Assembly (NCBI GenBank): GCA_965284315.1
Contig: OZ260072.1
Span: forward strand, 434,001 to 498,000
Direction of reading: 5' to 3'
Origin: PCRC01 sp017848435
GTDB lineage: Bacteria; Pseudomonadota; Gammaproteobacteria; Burkholderiales; Burkholderiaceae_C
Length of the DNA stretch: 64,000 nucleotides
Part shown: in pieces, positions 51,394 through 60,227 of the stretch
Position numbering within the stretch: position 1 is the first letter of the stretch
Layout: each line of letters starts with the position of its first letter
The notes under the pieces: generated by a model
What the model was told of the DNA's origin: nothing
Database searches by the model: none
Seen by the model: only the letters and a program-made list of their open reading frames with translations
Position numbers and translations under genes: made by a program

Positions 51394-52032
51394 GTGAACC
51401 AGCACAACATCATCAACAACGGCCAGGGCAACCGGATCGAGATTGACCCGACTGCGCGGCTGGAAGCAGGCCATGCCATCGTGCTGCAAGGTGATGGCCA
51501 TGTGCTGAAGATTGGTCCCAACACAGCCATCCGGGCCATGGGCATTTACATCAGCGGCAACGGAAACACGCTGGACATCGGCGCCGATTGCGACCTGCGG
51601 GGCGCGCTGCACCTGCGGCAACACGGCTCGCGGCTGCACATCGGCGCCCAAACCACTTTTGTGGGGGGTTACCTTTTTGCCATGGAAGGGCGGTTGCTGC
51701 AGGTGGGCGACGACTGCATGTTCTCCAGCGCCGTCGTGGTGCGCACTTCCGACGAACACCCCATCTGCGACAGCGCCTCCGGGGCACGCCTGAACGCGGC
51801 CCGTGATGTGCTGATTGGCCGCCACGTCTGGCTGGGCGAAGGCGTCACCCTGGCCAAAGGGAGCGCCGTGCCAGAAGGCTGCGTGGTCGGCGCGCGCGCC
51901 TATGTGACCAAACCGCTTAGCCGGCCACACGCCATTTACGCCGGATCACCGGCCCGGCTGGTGCGCGAAGGCGTGTGCTGGCGCCGGGAACTGATGGAAG
52001 ACACAGCAGAAACGCCTTCCCACCCGTCGTGA
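51394..52032 (+). CDS. left-handed beta-helix (hexapeptide repeat) acyltransferase-like protein
   Basis: 212-residue protein starting at GTG 51394. Hexapeptide repeats (IEIDPTARLEAG, LKIGPNTAIRAMG, LDIGADCDLRG, LHIGAQTTFVGG, LQVGDDCMF) and the terminal VLIGRHVWLGEGVTLAKGSAVPEGCVVGARAYVTK motif identify an LbetaH acetyltransferase. Conserved His in TSDEHPI may be catalytic. The acceptor is unknown. No ATG upstream fits. Confidence 0.82.
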   Translation: MNQHNIINNGQGNRIEIDPTARLEAGHAIVLQGDGHVLKIGPNTAIRAMGIYISGNGNTLDIGADCDLRGALHLRQHGSRLHIGAQTTFVGGYLFAMEGRLLQVGDDCMFSSAVVVRTSDEHPICDSASGARLNAARDVLIGRHVWLGEGVTLAKGSAVPEGCVVGARAYVTKPLSRPHAIYAGSPARLVREGVCWRRELMEDTAETPSHPS

Positions 52033-52059
52033 ACACAGGCCGTCTCCACGTTGCCTGCA

Positions 52060-52892
52060 TCACCCCGCCCGAAACAACCCATTCAGGTCTTTCCCCGACG
52101 CCGCCCCCGCCAGCCCGTCGAACCGCCCTTCTTCCCGCATCAACTGTGCCGCACGCATGAAGCCGCCCCACGCGGTGCGGGCCAGTGCGCCGCCCAGGCT
52201 GACGCGGCGCACGCCGAGGCCGGCAATGTCGCTCAGCGTGAGGTCAATGGCGGAGCCGACGAGCAAATTGACGGGTTTGGGCGCGACGGCTTGCACCACG
52301 GCGGTGATCTGTTCGCGGGTCTGAAGCCGGGGGCGTAGAGGCAGTCGGCACCGGCCTGGGCGTAGGCTTGCAGGCGGGCCAGGGTGTCGGGCAAATCCGG
52401 GCGGCCGACGAAGAAGTTTTCAGCGCGGGCGACGAGCAGGGTGTCGCCGCCAGCCTGGTCAATGGCGTGGCGGGCGGCGCGTAACCGGGCGACGGCGGTG
52501 GGGATGTCGAACAGCGGGTCGTTGGCGTTGCCGGTGGCGTCTTCGATGGAGAGGCCGGCCACGCCGGTGGCGATGGCGAGGTGCACGCTCTGGGCCACGG
52601 CTTCGGGGGTGTTGCCAAAGCCGTTTTCAAAGTCGGCGTTCACCGGCAGGTCGGTGGCTTGCACCATCTCGCGCAGGTGGGCCAGCACCTGGTCGCGCGA
52701 CATGGCGCCGTCGGCCTGCGCGTGCGACCACGCAAGGCCGGAGCTGGTGGTGGCCAGCGCCTCGAAGCCCAGTGTTTGCAGGTAGCGGGCGCTGCCGGCA
52801 TCCCATGGGTTGGGGATGACGAAGCAGCCGGACTGGTGCAGCCGCTTGAATGCGTGCCGTTTGGCGGCAACGCTGGGTGGGGTTGAGGGCAT
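52060..52892 (-). pseudogene. isocitrate lyase/PEP mutase-family gene with a -1 frameshift
   Basis: The N-terminal 200 residues (FVIPNPWDAGSARYLQTLGF, then NADFENGF and VAGLSIEDATG) are a PEP mutase/isocitrate lyase-like enzyme. After LYAPGF the frame shifts near base 52330 and continues in the next frame as QAVAPKPVNLLVGSAIDLTLSDIAGLGVRRVSLGG. One base appears to be missing in the GCCCCCGGCTTC context, so the gene is broken or the base is a sequencing error. Start at 52892. Confidence 0.8.
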
Positions 52893-52965
52893 GGTGGTCG
52901 CTTTCAAAGGGTGGCGTATGCGGCCAGCACCGCCATGCGCCAATGGACAGGGTCTGCGAGCGGGC

Positions 52966-53280
52966 TCAGCCCACCACCACCTCGCTGACCTGCAGCACCG
53001 GGCTGAGGTTGGTGTAGTTGGGGATGTCGGCCATGATCTCTTGTGCGTGCGGGCCGAAACCGGCTTGAAAGGCTTCTACCGAAGCGCAGTACAGGTGGCA
53101 CATGGCCACAAACGGCGGTGGCGCACCCGGCGCCCCGCCGGCCAGCCCCTGGTCGATGGTGTAGTGGCTGCAATGTGCGCCCATGCGGGCCTTGACCATG
53201 GGCATGTGCTGGTCGCGGTAGTAGGCGTGATCGAACTGCGCATCGGGTTGCTGCGGGTACAGCACACTGACTTTGATCAT
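52966..53280 (-). CDS. EthD-domain protein
   Basis: 104-residue small dimeric alpha-beta barrel protein. MIKVSVLYPQQPDAQFDHAYYRDQHMPMVKARMG is the typical EthD start (dimeric barrel, His in RDQHMPMVK). Its role is unknown. AGGAGA precedes the ATG at 53280; it is divergent from the HiPIP gene. Confidence 0.85.
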   Translation of the reverse strand: MIKVSVLYPQQPDAQFDHAYYRDQHMPMVKARMGAHCSHYTIDQGLAGGAPGAPPPFVAMCHLYCASVEAFQAGFGPHAQEIMADIPNYTNLSPVLQVSEVVVG

Positions 53281-53444
53281 GGTGTCTCCTGGTGGTTGGG
53301 GTGCCATGGCATTGTGCCTTTGGGGCGGAGATTGCCAGAGGCGCTTGGTAGGGTATGGCAACGCTGCCACACTAGGCAGCCAACCGGCCTTGGCCGCCTG
53401 GCGTTGTTGCCCCTCCACTGACCGACTCCGAAAGAGAGACCCGC

Positions 53445-53771
53445 ATGAACACATCTCCGACACGCCGCCGCTTTATCACCCTCGTGCCCGTCGCGGGCGC
53501 GGCCTTGATGGCCACAGGCCATGCCATTGCAGCCGGGCATGCAGGGGCGGCCATGGTGGACGAAAAAGACGCCACCGCGGCGGCGCTGGCCTATGTGGCC
53601 GACGCGGCCAAGGCCGACAAATCCAAGGTCAAGGCGCCGGCTGGCAGCAGCTGCGGCAACTGCGCGCTGTACACCGGCAAAGCCGGCGATGCGGCGGGTG
53701 GCTGCGGCATCTTTCCGGGCAAACAGGTGTCGGCCACGGGCATTTGTTCGGCTTACGCCAAGAAGGGCTGA
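53445..53771 (+). CDS. hip: high-potential iron-sulfur protein (HiPIP)
   Basis: 108-residue periplasmic electron carrier with a Tat signal (RRRFITLVPVAGAALMATGHA). Four Cys ligands of the 4Fe-4S cluster are present in CGNC, GGCGIFPG and GICSAYAK. The protein is short and typical of photosynthetic or facultatively aerobic beta-proteobacteria. A dispersed repeat follows the stop codon at 53791. Confidence 0.9.
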   Translation: MNTSPTRRRFITLVPVAGAALMATGHAIAAGHAGAAMVDEKDATAAALAYVADAAKADKSKVKAPAGSSCGNCALYTGKAGDAAGGCGIFPGKQVSATGICSAYAKKG

Positions 53772-53790
53772 GGCCGCACGGCGGCAGAAA

Positions 53791-53851
53791 TTGCTATTGA
53801 ATAAATAGCAATATCACCAGGTTTCACCAAGGCTTGGCGGTGATTTGGCTT
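53791..53851 (+). repeat. dispersed GCTAT/ATAGC-type repeat, copy 4 (best formed)
   Basis: 61 bp beginning with the perfect inverted repeat TTGCTATTGAATAAATAGCAA, then CACCAGGTTTCACCAAGGCTTGG. Intergenic, between hip and the GRDP-like gene. It serves as the reference for the other copies. Confidence 0.8.
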
Positions 53852-53901
53852 GACTTTCAGAGGGGTGGCGGTATTTGGATCCCCTGCAAGGCCTGAAACG
53901 G

Positions 53902-54702
53902 TCAATCGCCGCCGCCCCCGCAGCCACCCCCATCGCCGCCACCGTCTGACGACCCGCCATCGCTGCTGCTGTCGCTGCCGCCAAAACCGCTGGCGTCGCC
54001 GCTGTGGCTGCCGTCGGAGAAACTGGTGCCGCAGTGGGCTGCGCCGCTGGCGTTGTCGTGCAGGGGGTGCAGGCGGTTGCCGCAATCGGCGGCGTAGACA
54101 AAGCCGTTCGGAATGGCGAGCTTGGCGTCGAGCGCAAACAGCAGCGGCAGGCGGGTCGGCGTGCGCGGCTGGATGGCTTCGTCGCGGCAGGCCCAGTACC
54201 AGGCACGGCGCAGGCCGTCGTTGCTGCTGGCTTTGGCGCCCAGCGCTTCGGCCGGGGTGTGGTGCAGGAAGTGGCCCAGCGCCACCTCGCACCAGTCGCG
54301 GTAGGCCTGGGTGTGCAGGATGAACTCGTGCCAGATCGCGTCCACCGCGCGGGAGGGCATGGCCACAAACTGGCGGCGGCTGCGCAGGCAGGCCAGGAAG
54401 AACTGGCGCAGGCCACGTTCCACCAGGTCGCAGTCCTTGGCGCTCAGGTGGGGGTAGGTGTCGCGCAGCTTGCGCTTCAGGAACTGCGGCAACGGCGCTT
54501 CGCGCACCACCTGTTCGCGCTGCCAGCGTACCCAGACGCCCAGCAGCACACACGCCACCAGCGACACCACCAGCGCCGGCCCATGCCCACGCAGTGGCCA
54601 CACGCCCAACCACACCCCCAGCGCCAGTGCGACCCAGGCAACGCCAAAAGCCCACAACAAGCCACGGTGGTGGCGCAGGATGGTGTGCTGCCAACGGGCC
54701 AT
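53902..54702 (-). CDS. membrane protein with GRDP-like motif and Gly/Ser-rich tail
   Basis: 266-residue protein with two hydrophobic segments near the N-terminus. The segment RAVDAIWHEFILHTQAYRDW, followed by FLHHTPAE, matches the glycine-rich-domain-protein (GRDP) pattern. The C-terminus is a long Gly/Ser/Asp run ending in GGGCGGGGD. The function is unknown. The start is ATG 54702 (MARWQHTIL). It lies 11 bp after murB. Confidence 0.75.
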   Translation of the reverse strand: MARWQHTILRHHRGLLWAFGVAWVALALGVWLGVWPLRGHGPALVVSLVACVLLGVWVRWQREQVVREAPLPQFLKRKLRDTYPHLSAKDCDLVERGLRQFFLACLRSRRQFVAMPSRAVDAIWHEFILHTQAYRDWCEVALGHFLHHTPAEALGAKASSNDGLRRAWYWACRDEAIQPRTPTRLPLLFALDAKLAIPNGFVYAADCGNRLHPLHDNASGAAHCGTSFSDGSHSGDASGFGGSDSSSDGGSSDGGGDGGGCGGGGD

Positions 54703-54712
54703 GTTCACCGCC

Positions 54713-55753
54713 TCAAATCACCACCGGCTCGGGTTCCAGCCGGATGCCAAAACGCTCGTAGACGCTGGTCTGGATCGCGCCGGCCAGCGTCATCACTTCG
54801 CCGCCGGTGGCACCACCCCGGTTCACCAGCACCAGCGCCTGCTTCTCGTAGACGCTGGCCTGGCCCACCGACTTGCCCTTCCAGCCGCAGGCGTCAATCA
54901 ACCAGCCGGCGGCGAGCTTGATGTTGCCGTCCACCATCGGGTAGTGCACCACCCGGGGCTCGCGGGCAATGATGTCGGCGCACTGCTCGGGGGTGACGGT
55001 CGGGTTCTTGAAGAAGCTGCCGGCGTTGCCCACCACCTGCGGGTCGGGCAGCTTGGCGCGGCGGATGGCGCAGACCCAGTCGAAGATCTGCTGCGCGCTG
55101 GGCTGCGTGGTGCCGGTCTCGGCGATTTTTTTCTCCAGGTCGGCGTAGCCCAGCACCGGTTTCCAGGGCTTGGGCAGGCGCAGGCGCACGTGGGTGATGA
55201 GTGCTTTTCCCGCCAGGCCGAAGTCACCCGGCCGCTTGGGCGCGTGTTTGAACACCGAGTCGCGGTAGCCAAAGGCGCACTGGGCGGCGTTCAGGGTGAA
55301 GGTCTGGCCCGTGGCCAGATCGACCGCGTCGAGCGACTCGAACCGGTCTTGCAGCTCCACCCCGTAAGCGCCGATGTTCTGCACCGGCGAGGCGCCGGTG
55401 GTGCCGGGGATCAGCGCCAGGTTCTCCAAACCGGGGTACCCGTGGGCCAGCGTCCAGGCCACCACGTCGTGCCAGTTCTCGCCGGCACCGGCCTCCACCA
55501 CCCAGGCCTTGGCGGTGTCTTCCACCAGCCGGATGCCCATCACTTCCACCTTGAGCACCAGCGGCTTCACGTCGCCCGTCAGCACCAGGTTGCTGCCGCC
55601 GCCGAGCACGAACGCCGGGTGCGCGGCCAAACCCGCGTTGGCCGCCACCGCCTGCACGTCGGCCACGCTGCGCACGCGCACCAGCGTGTGGGCCTTGGCA
55701 ACAATGCCGAAGGTGTTGTAGGGCTGGAGCGGCACATTGGTTTCAGTGAACAT
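54713..55753 (-). CDS. murB: UDP-N-acetylenolpyruvoylglucosamine reductase
   Basis: FAD-dependent peptidoglycan precursor enzyme. 346 residues of the E. coli type I form. Motifs are LQPYNTFGIVAKA, LGGGSNLVLTGD, LIPGTTGASPVQNIGAYGVEL and YRDSVFK, and GSFFKNPTV follows, with the catalytic Ser. AGWLIDACGWKGKSVG is near the C-terminus. The ATG at 55753 is the family start. Confidence 0.96.
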   Translation of the reverse strand: MFTETNVPLQPYNTFGIVAKAHTLVRVRSVADVQAVAANAGLAAHPAFVLGGGSNLVLTGDVKPLVLKVEVMGIRLVEDTAKAWVVEAGAGENWHDVVAWTLAHGYPGLENLALIPGTTGASPVQNIGAYGVELQDRFESLDAVDLATGQTFTLNAAQCAFGYRDSVFKHAPKRPGDFGLAGKALITHVRLRLPKPWKPVLGYADLEKKIAETGTTQPSAQQIFDWVCAIRRAKLPDPQVVGNAGSFFKNPTVTPEQCADIIAREPRVVHYPMVDGNIKLAAGWLIDACGWKGKSVGQASVYEKQALVLVNRGGATGGEVMTLAGAIQTSVYERFGIRLEPEPVVI

Positions 55754-55820
55754 GGGAGAATTGTCAGTGATAACGGCGGGCAATGGCCCGCGTGTGCCAA
55801 CCTACCCTGACGGACCTGCC

Positions 55821-56306
55821 ATGCCCTCTTTTGACACCGTGTGTGAACCCAATCTGGTTGAAGTGAAAAACGCGGTGGACAACACCGCCAAAGAAATCGG
55901 CACGCGCTTCGATTTCAAAGGCACCTCGGCCGCCATCGAGCTGAAAGACAAGGAAATCACGCTGTTTGGCGATGCCGACTTCCAGCTCCAGCAGGTGGAA
56001 GACGTGCTGCGTGCCAAGCTGGCCAAACGCGAGGTGGACGTGCGCTTCCTGGACGTGGGCGACGTGCAGAAAATGGGCGGAGACAAGGTCAAGCAGGTCA
56101 TCAAGGTGCGCAACGGCATCGAGACCGAGCAGGCCAAGAAAATCACCAAGGCCATCAAGGACAGCAAGCTCAAGGTACAGGCGTCCATCCAGGGCGACGC
56201 GGTGCGTGTCAACGGCGCCAAACGCGACGACCTGCAGGCGGCGATGGCCCTGCTGCGCAAAGAGATCTCTGACCTGCCAATTTCCTTTAACAACTTCCGC
56301 GACTGA
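55821..56306 (+). CDS. yajQ: YajQ family nucleotide-binding protein
   Basis: 161-residue protein; MPSFDTVCEPNLVEVKNAVDNTAKEIGTRFDFKG is the family signature, and the KVKQVIKVRNGIETEQAKKITK and RKEISDLPISFNNFRD segments complete it. YajQ proteins bind nucleotides, in Xanthomonas cyclic di-GMP. Divergent from murB with a 67-bp gap. Interesting beside two cyclases at 9.6-12.9 kb, but too distant to link. Confidence 0.96.
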   Translation: MPSFDTVCEPNLVEVKNAVDNTAKEIGTRFDFKGTSAAIELKDKEITLFGDADFQLQQVEDVLRAKLAKREVDVRFLDVGDVQKMGGDKVKQVIKVRNGIETEQAKKITKAIKDSKLKVQASIQGDAVRVNGAKRDDLQAAMALLRKEISDLPISFNNFRD

Positions 56307-56313
56307 AACACCG

Positions 56314-56967
56314 ATGAAGGCTGCCCTGCGACGCACCGCAGTTTTGGCTGCGGGCTGCCTGTTGGGCGGCGTATGGGCTCAATCCGTCACCCTCACCGGC
56401 ATGCTGGGCAGCAAGGCGCTGCTGCTGGTGGATGGCACCGCCCCCAAAAGCGTGGCGCCGGGCGAAACGCACCGGGGTGTGAAGGTGCTCAGCACCCAGG
56501 GTGACGCGGCGGTGGTGGAAGTGGGCGGCAAGACGCTCACGCTACGGGTGGGCGACGCGCCGGCGAGCGTGGGCACGCGCGCCCATGCGGACGGCGGTGG
56601 CAACCGCGTGGTGCTCACCGCCAACGCGGGTGGGCATTTCATGGCCAACGGCAGCATCAATAACCGGCCAGTGCAGTTCCTGGTGGACACCGGCGCCACG
56701 CAGGTGGCCATGGGGGCGGCCGAAGCCGAGCGGCTGGGCATCGCCTACACCAGCGGCCAGCCGGTGCGGCTGAACACCGCCAATGGCCAGGTGCAGGGTT
56801 ACCGGCTGAAACTCGACAGCATGCGGCTGGGCGACGTGAACGTGTACGGGGTGGACGCGGTGGTCACACCGCAGCCGATGCCCTATGTGCTGCTGGGCAA
56901 CAGCTTTCTGAACCGCTTCCAGATGCGCCGCGACGCGGACCAGATGACGCTGGAACGGCGCTACTGA
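56314..56967 (+). CDS. retropepsin-like aspartic protease
   Basis: 217-residue secreted protein (signal peptide LRRTAVLAAGCLLGGVWA) of the TIGR02281 type. The single catalytic motif FLVDTGATQVAMG is visible, with VLLGNSFLNRFQMRRD near the C-terminus, the form seen in dimeric retroviral-type proteases of bacteria. The gene begins 7 bp after yajQ and is probably co-transcribed with it. Confidence 0.88.
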   Translation: MKAALRRTAVLAAGCLLGGVWAQSVTLTGMLGSKALLLVDGTAPKSVAPGETHRGVKVLSTQGDAAVVEVGGKTLTLRVGDAPASVGTRAHADGGGNRVVLTANAGGHFMANGSINNRPVQFLVDTGATQVAMGAAEAERLGIAYTSGQPVRLNTANGQVQGYRLKLDSMRLGDVNVYGVDAVVTPQPMPYVLLGNSFLNRFQMRRDADQMTLERRY

Positions 56968-56982
56968 AGCGCTGCCGACGCG

Positions 56983-57609
56983 TTACTTCTTGCGGCCCAG
57001 CCGCGACTCTTTGCCCTGGATCAGCCGGTTGATGTTCTCGCGGTGGCGCCAGACCAGCAGCATCGCCATCACCACAATGGCCACCGCAATGGCTTTGTCG
57101 GCGTACCAGACCACCCGGTGGCCAAACAGGTAGTAGATCGGGGCAAACACCGCTGCGGCCAGCGAGGCAAGCGACGAGTAGCGGAAGAAGAAAGCAACGA
57201 TCAGCCAGGTGCCACCGGTGGCCAGCCCCAGCGCCCAGTGGATGCCAAACAGCGCGCCCAGCGCCGTGGCCACGCCCTTGCCGCCCTCAAACCGGAAAAA
57301 CACCGGGTACAGGTGGCCCAGGAACGCGGCCAGCGCCGCCAAAGCCACGGTGCCCTCTTCCAGGCCATACGGTTGGCCCAGCGTGCGCACCAGCACGATG
57401 GGCAGAAAGCCCTTCATCGCGTCCAGCAGCAGCGTGGCGATGGCGGCGACTTTGCTGCCGGAGCGCAGCACGTTGGTCGCGCCCGGGTTCTTGCTGCCGT
57501 AGCTGCGCGGGTCGCTCAGGCCCATGAGGCGGCTGACGATGACGGCGAACGACAGCGAGCCCAGCAGGTAGGCGGCCACGGTGGCCATGGCGGGGTAGAG
57601 AGCTTCCAT
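56983..57609 (-). CDS. plsY: glycerol-3-phosphate acyltransferase
   Basis: Membrane enzyme using acyl-phosphate for the first step of phospholipid synthesis. 208 residues, five helices, with motifs GSLSFAVIVSRLMGLSDPRSYGSKNPGATNVLR and FRFEGGKGVATALG. The start is ATG 57609. It lies 5 bp after ybaK on the same strand. Confidence 0.95.
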   Translation of the reverse strand: MEALYPAMATVAAYLLGSLSFAVIVSRLMGLSDPRSYGSKNPGATNVLRSGSKVAAIATLLLDAMKGFLPIVLVRTLGQPYGLEEGTVALAALAAFLGHLYPVFFRFEGGKGVATALGALFGIHWALGLATGGTWLIVAFFFRYSSLASLAAAVFAPIYYLFGHRVVWYADKAIAVAIVVMAMLLVWRHRENINRLIQGKESRLGRKK

Positions 57610-57614
57610 GGGGG

Positions 57615-58106
57615 TTATTCTGCCAGCGCACACTGCACCGGCTTGGCACCGAGCAACAACACACACACCTGCGGGTCCAGCCCGACCAGAAAGCCACGCC
57701 GCCCGCCATTGATGGCAATGCGCGGCAAACCGAGGATGCTGGACTCGATGTAGACCGGCATGGTTTTGCGGGTGCCAAACGGCGAGGTGCCGCCCACCAG
57801 ATAGCCGCTGTGCCGGTTGGCGACCTCGGGCTTGCACGGTTCGACCGACTTGGCACCGATCTGCCTGGCCAGGTTTTTGGTGGACACGGTGCGGTTGCCG
57901 TGCATCAGCACCAGCAGCGGCTTGGCGTCCTGGTCTTGCATCACCAGCGTTTTCACCACGGTGAACGGGTCCAGGCCCAGCACCTGCGCGCTGTGCTGCG
58001 CGCCGCCGTGTTCTAAGTACTCGTAGGGGTGCTCGGTGTAGGCGACTTGGTGGGCCTTGAGCAGCTGCGTGGCCGGGGTTTCGCTGACGTGGTCTTTTTT
58101 GCCCAT
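57615..58106 (-). CDS. ybaK: Cys-tRNA(Pro)/Cys-tRNA(Cys) deacylase
   Basis: 163-residue YbaK/EbsC-type editing protein that clears mischarged tRNA(Pro). Signatures are VVKTLVMQDQ, KNLARQIGAKSVEPCKPEVANRHSGYLVGGTSPFGTRKTMPVYI and the INGGRRGFLVGLDP loop. It lies between an aldo/keto reductase gene and plsY in one strand run. Confidence 0.94.
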   Translation of the reverse strand: MGKKDHVSETPATQLLKAHQVAYTEHPYEYLEHGGAQHSAQVLGLDPFTVVKTLVMQDQDAKPLLVLMHGNRTVSTKNLARQIGAKSVEPCKPEVANRHSGYLVGGTSPFGTRKTMPVYIESSILGLPRIAINGGRRGFLVGLDPQVCVLLLGAKPVQCALAE

Positions 58107-58125
58107 GGCGTTTGGGTCGCTCGGA

Positions 58126-59190
58126 TTACAGGGCCGGGTCTTTCATGTCCCAGCGGATGGCGTCGATGGCGGCCAACAGCTCGGGCGACAGGGTGATGCC
58201 CAGCGCATCAATGTCGTCGTCCAGCTGCGCCTGGGAGGTGATGCCAATGATGGTGCTGGCCACCTGCCATTTGGTGTAGCAGAAGGCCAGCGCCATCTGC
58301 ACCGGTGTGAGGCCGTTGTCCCGCGCCAGCTGGTTGTAGCGCTTGGCGGCCACCAGCGCTTCGGGCCGGCCCCAGCGCTGCTTGCGCATCGACTCGTATT
58401 TGGCCAGCCGCCCGGCCATGGGCGCCGCCTCGCCGGTGAGGCCACTGGCGTCGTACTTGCCGGTGAGCAAACCAAAGGCCAGTGGCGAGTAGGCCAACAA
58501 GGACACGTTGAGCCGGTGCATGGTCTCGTCGAGCCCGTTCTCCACCGTGCGGTTGACCAGGCAATACGGGTTTTGCACCGTGGCCACGCGCGGCAGGCCA
58601 TGTTGCTCGGCCAGCCGCACGAACTCGGCCACGCCGTAAGGCGTTTCGTTGGACAGGCCAATGGCGCGCACCTTGCCGGCTTTCACCAGCCCGGCCATCG
58701 CGTCGAGCTGGTCGTGGATGGACGTGACCGGCTTGTCGCGCGACGGGTCGAAGTAGGCCATGCCGAACATCGGCGCGTTGCGCACCGGCCAATGGATCTG
58801 GTAGAGGTCGATCACGTCGGTCTGCAGGCGCTTGAGGCTGGCGTCGCAGGCGGCGCGGATGTCGCTGGGCGTCAGGTCGGGGCTGCCGCCGCGCACCCAG
58901 GGCATGTTGCGCGAGGGGCCAGCCACCTTGGTGGCCAGCACCACCTGCTGGCGCACGCCGGGCCGGCGGGCGAACCAGTTGCCGAGGATGGTTTCTGTGG
59001 CGCCGAAGGTCTCGGCCTTGGGCGGCACGGAATACATCTCGGCCGTGTCGAGGAAGTTGACGCCGCGCGCCAGGGCGTGGTCCATCAGCGCGTGGGCGTC
59101 TGCTTCGGCCACCTGTTCGCCAAAGGTCATGGTGCCGAGGCAGATGGCGGGCACGCGGAGGCCACTGGTGCCGAGGAGGGTGTGTTTCAT
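58126..59190 (-). CDS. aldo/keto reductase (Tas-like)
   Basis: 354-residue NADPH-dependent reductase. LGTSGLRVPAICLGTMTFGEQV is the family start, and FLDTAEMYSVPPK carries the catalytic Tyr of the tetrad. The NADPH-binding end AFCYTKWQVASTIIGITSQAQLDDDIDAL is clear. Substrate unknown. The start is ATG 59190. Confidence 0.93.
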   Translation of the reverse strand: MKHTLLGTSGLRVPAICLGTMTFGEQVAEADAHALMDHALARGVNFLDTAEMYSVPPKAETFGATETILGNWFARRPGVRQQVVLATKVAGPSRNMPWVRGGSPDLTPSDIRAACDASLKRLQTDVIDLYQIHWPVRNAPMFGMAYFDPSRDKPVTSIHDQLDAMAGLVKAGKVRAIGLSNETPYGVAEFVRLAEQHGLPRVATVQNPYCLVNRTVENGLDETMHRLNVSLLAYSPLAFGLLTGKYDASGLTGEAAPMAGRLAKYESMRKQRWGRPEALVAAKRYNQLARDNGLTPVQMALAFCYTKWQVASTIIGITSQAQLDDDIDALGITLSPELLAAIDAIRWDMKDPAL

Positions 59191-59369
59191 GGCGGGCGGT
59201 ACGGTCGTTGGGTGTGGGGCACCAAGTTTACGTTCCGGGCCCACGGCCTGCAGGCGGCGGGCCAACCCCAGCGCTGGCGGGGGCATCGCCCCACCGTGCC
59301 ATGGCGACGCTTTATCATGGTTTGCACACGCAAGGCATCCGCCTTTCGCTTCGCCGTCAAGGAGCCCCC

Positions 59370-60038
59370 ATGAAACACACCGTCACCACCCTCTCGTGCG
59401 CCGCCCTGCTGGTGGCCGGCCTGTCGGCCTGCACCAACATGACCCAGACCCAGCAAGACACCGGGCGCGGAGCCGCCATTGGCGCCGCAGCGGGTGCGGT
59501 CATTGGCGCGGTGACCGGCAACTCCGGCACAGCTGCCCGTGGTGCGGCGATTGGCGGCGCCCTGGGCGCGGGCGCGGGCTATTTGTGGTCGCAGAAGATG
59601 CAGGAGCAAAAACGCGCGATGGAACAGGCCACCCAGGGCACCGGCGTGGCCGTGTCGCAAACGGCCGACAACCGCCTGAAGCTCGACATCCCGAGTGACA
59701 TTTCCTTTGACGTGGGCCGCTCGGCGATCAAGCCCAACTTTGCGCCGGTGCTGGACAAATTTGCCACCAGCCTGCAGCAGCACCAGGTCACCACCGTCAC
59801 CATCGTCGGCCACACCGACAGCACCGGCAGCGACGCGGTCAACAACCCGCTGTCGGTGGAGCGCGCCGCCAGCTCGCGCGACTATCTGATCGCACGTGGC
59901 GTGGCGTTCAACCGCATCGCCATCGACGGCCGCGGCTCGCGCGAACCCGTGGCCGACAACGCCACCGTGAAAGGCCGCAACGCCAACCGCCGCGTCGAGA
60001 TTTTTGTGGCCGAGCCGGTGCAGGCGGCACAGCGCTGA
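59370..60038 (+). CDS. OmpA-family lipoprotein with glycine zipper
   Basis: 222-residue outer-membrane lipoprotein: lipobox LVAGLSACT, a glycine zipper (GAAIGAAAGAVIGAVTGN, then GAAIGGALGAGAGYL) and a C-terminal OmpA peptidoglycan-binding domain with GHTDSTGSDAVNNPLSVERA and GRNANRRVEIFV. Anchors outer membrane to wall. CAAGGAG lies just before the ATG at 59370. Confidence 0.94.
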   Translation: MKHTVTTLSCAALLVAGLSACTNMTQTQQDTGRGAAIGAAAGAVIGAVTGNSGTAARGAAIGGALGAGAGYLWSQKMQEQKRAMEQATQGTGVAVSQTADNRLKLDIPSDISFDVGRSAIKPNFAPVLDKFATSLQQHQVTTVTIVGHTDSTGSDAVNNPLSVERAASSRDYLIARGVAFNRIAIDGRGSREPVADNATVKGRNANRRVEIFVAEPVQAAQR

Positions 60039-60047
60039 ACCCCCCGT

Positions 60048-60069
60048 GCAGGGCCGCAAACGGCCCTGC
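60048..60069 (+). terminator. putative terminator after the OmpA-family gene
   Basis: 9-bp stem GCAGGGCCG / CGGCCCTGC with a CAAA loop, 10 bp after the stop codon. No clear T-run, so only probable. Confidence 0.5.
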
Positions 60070-60130
60070 CAGCGCGGCTGAGCAATGAATTCAAGCCAAA
60101 TCGCACTCAAGCCTCAGTAAAATCTGGCGA

Positions 60131-60170
60131 TTCTGCTATAAATTTCATAGCAATTGAACCTGTTTGAGAA
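60131..60170 (+). repeat. dispersed GCTAT/ATAGC-type repeat, copy 5 (partial)
   Basis: Inverted repeat TGCTAT...ATAGCA (60134-60152) with TTGAACCTGTTTG after it. It has the same palindrome as copy 4 but the 3' part is only weakly similar. It lies upstream of the alpha/beta hydrolase gene. Confidence 0.5.
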
Positions 60171-60227
60171 GCCCCCGCTGTCGCCCCGCCGACGGCACCC
60201 AACGCAGTGGCTTCGTATGATGCCCCC

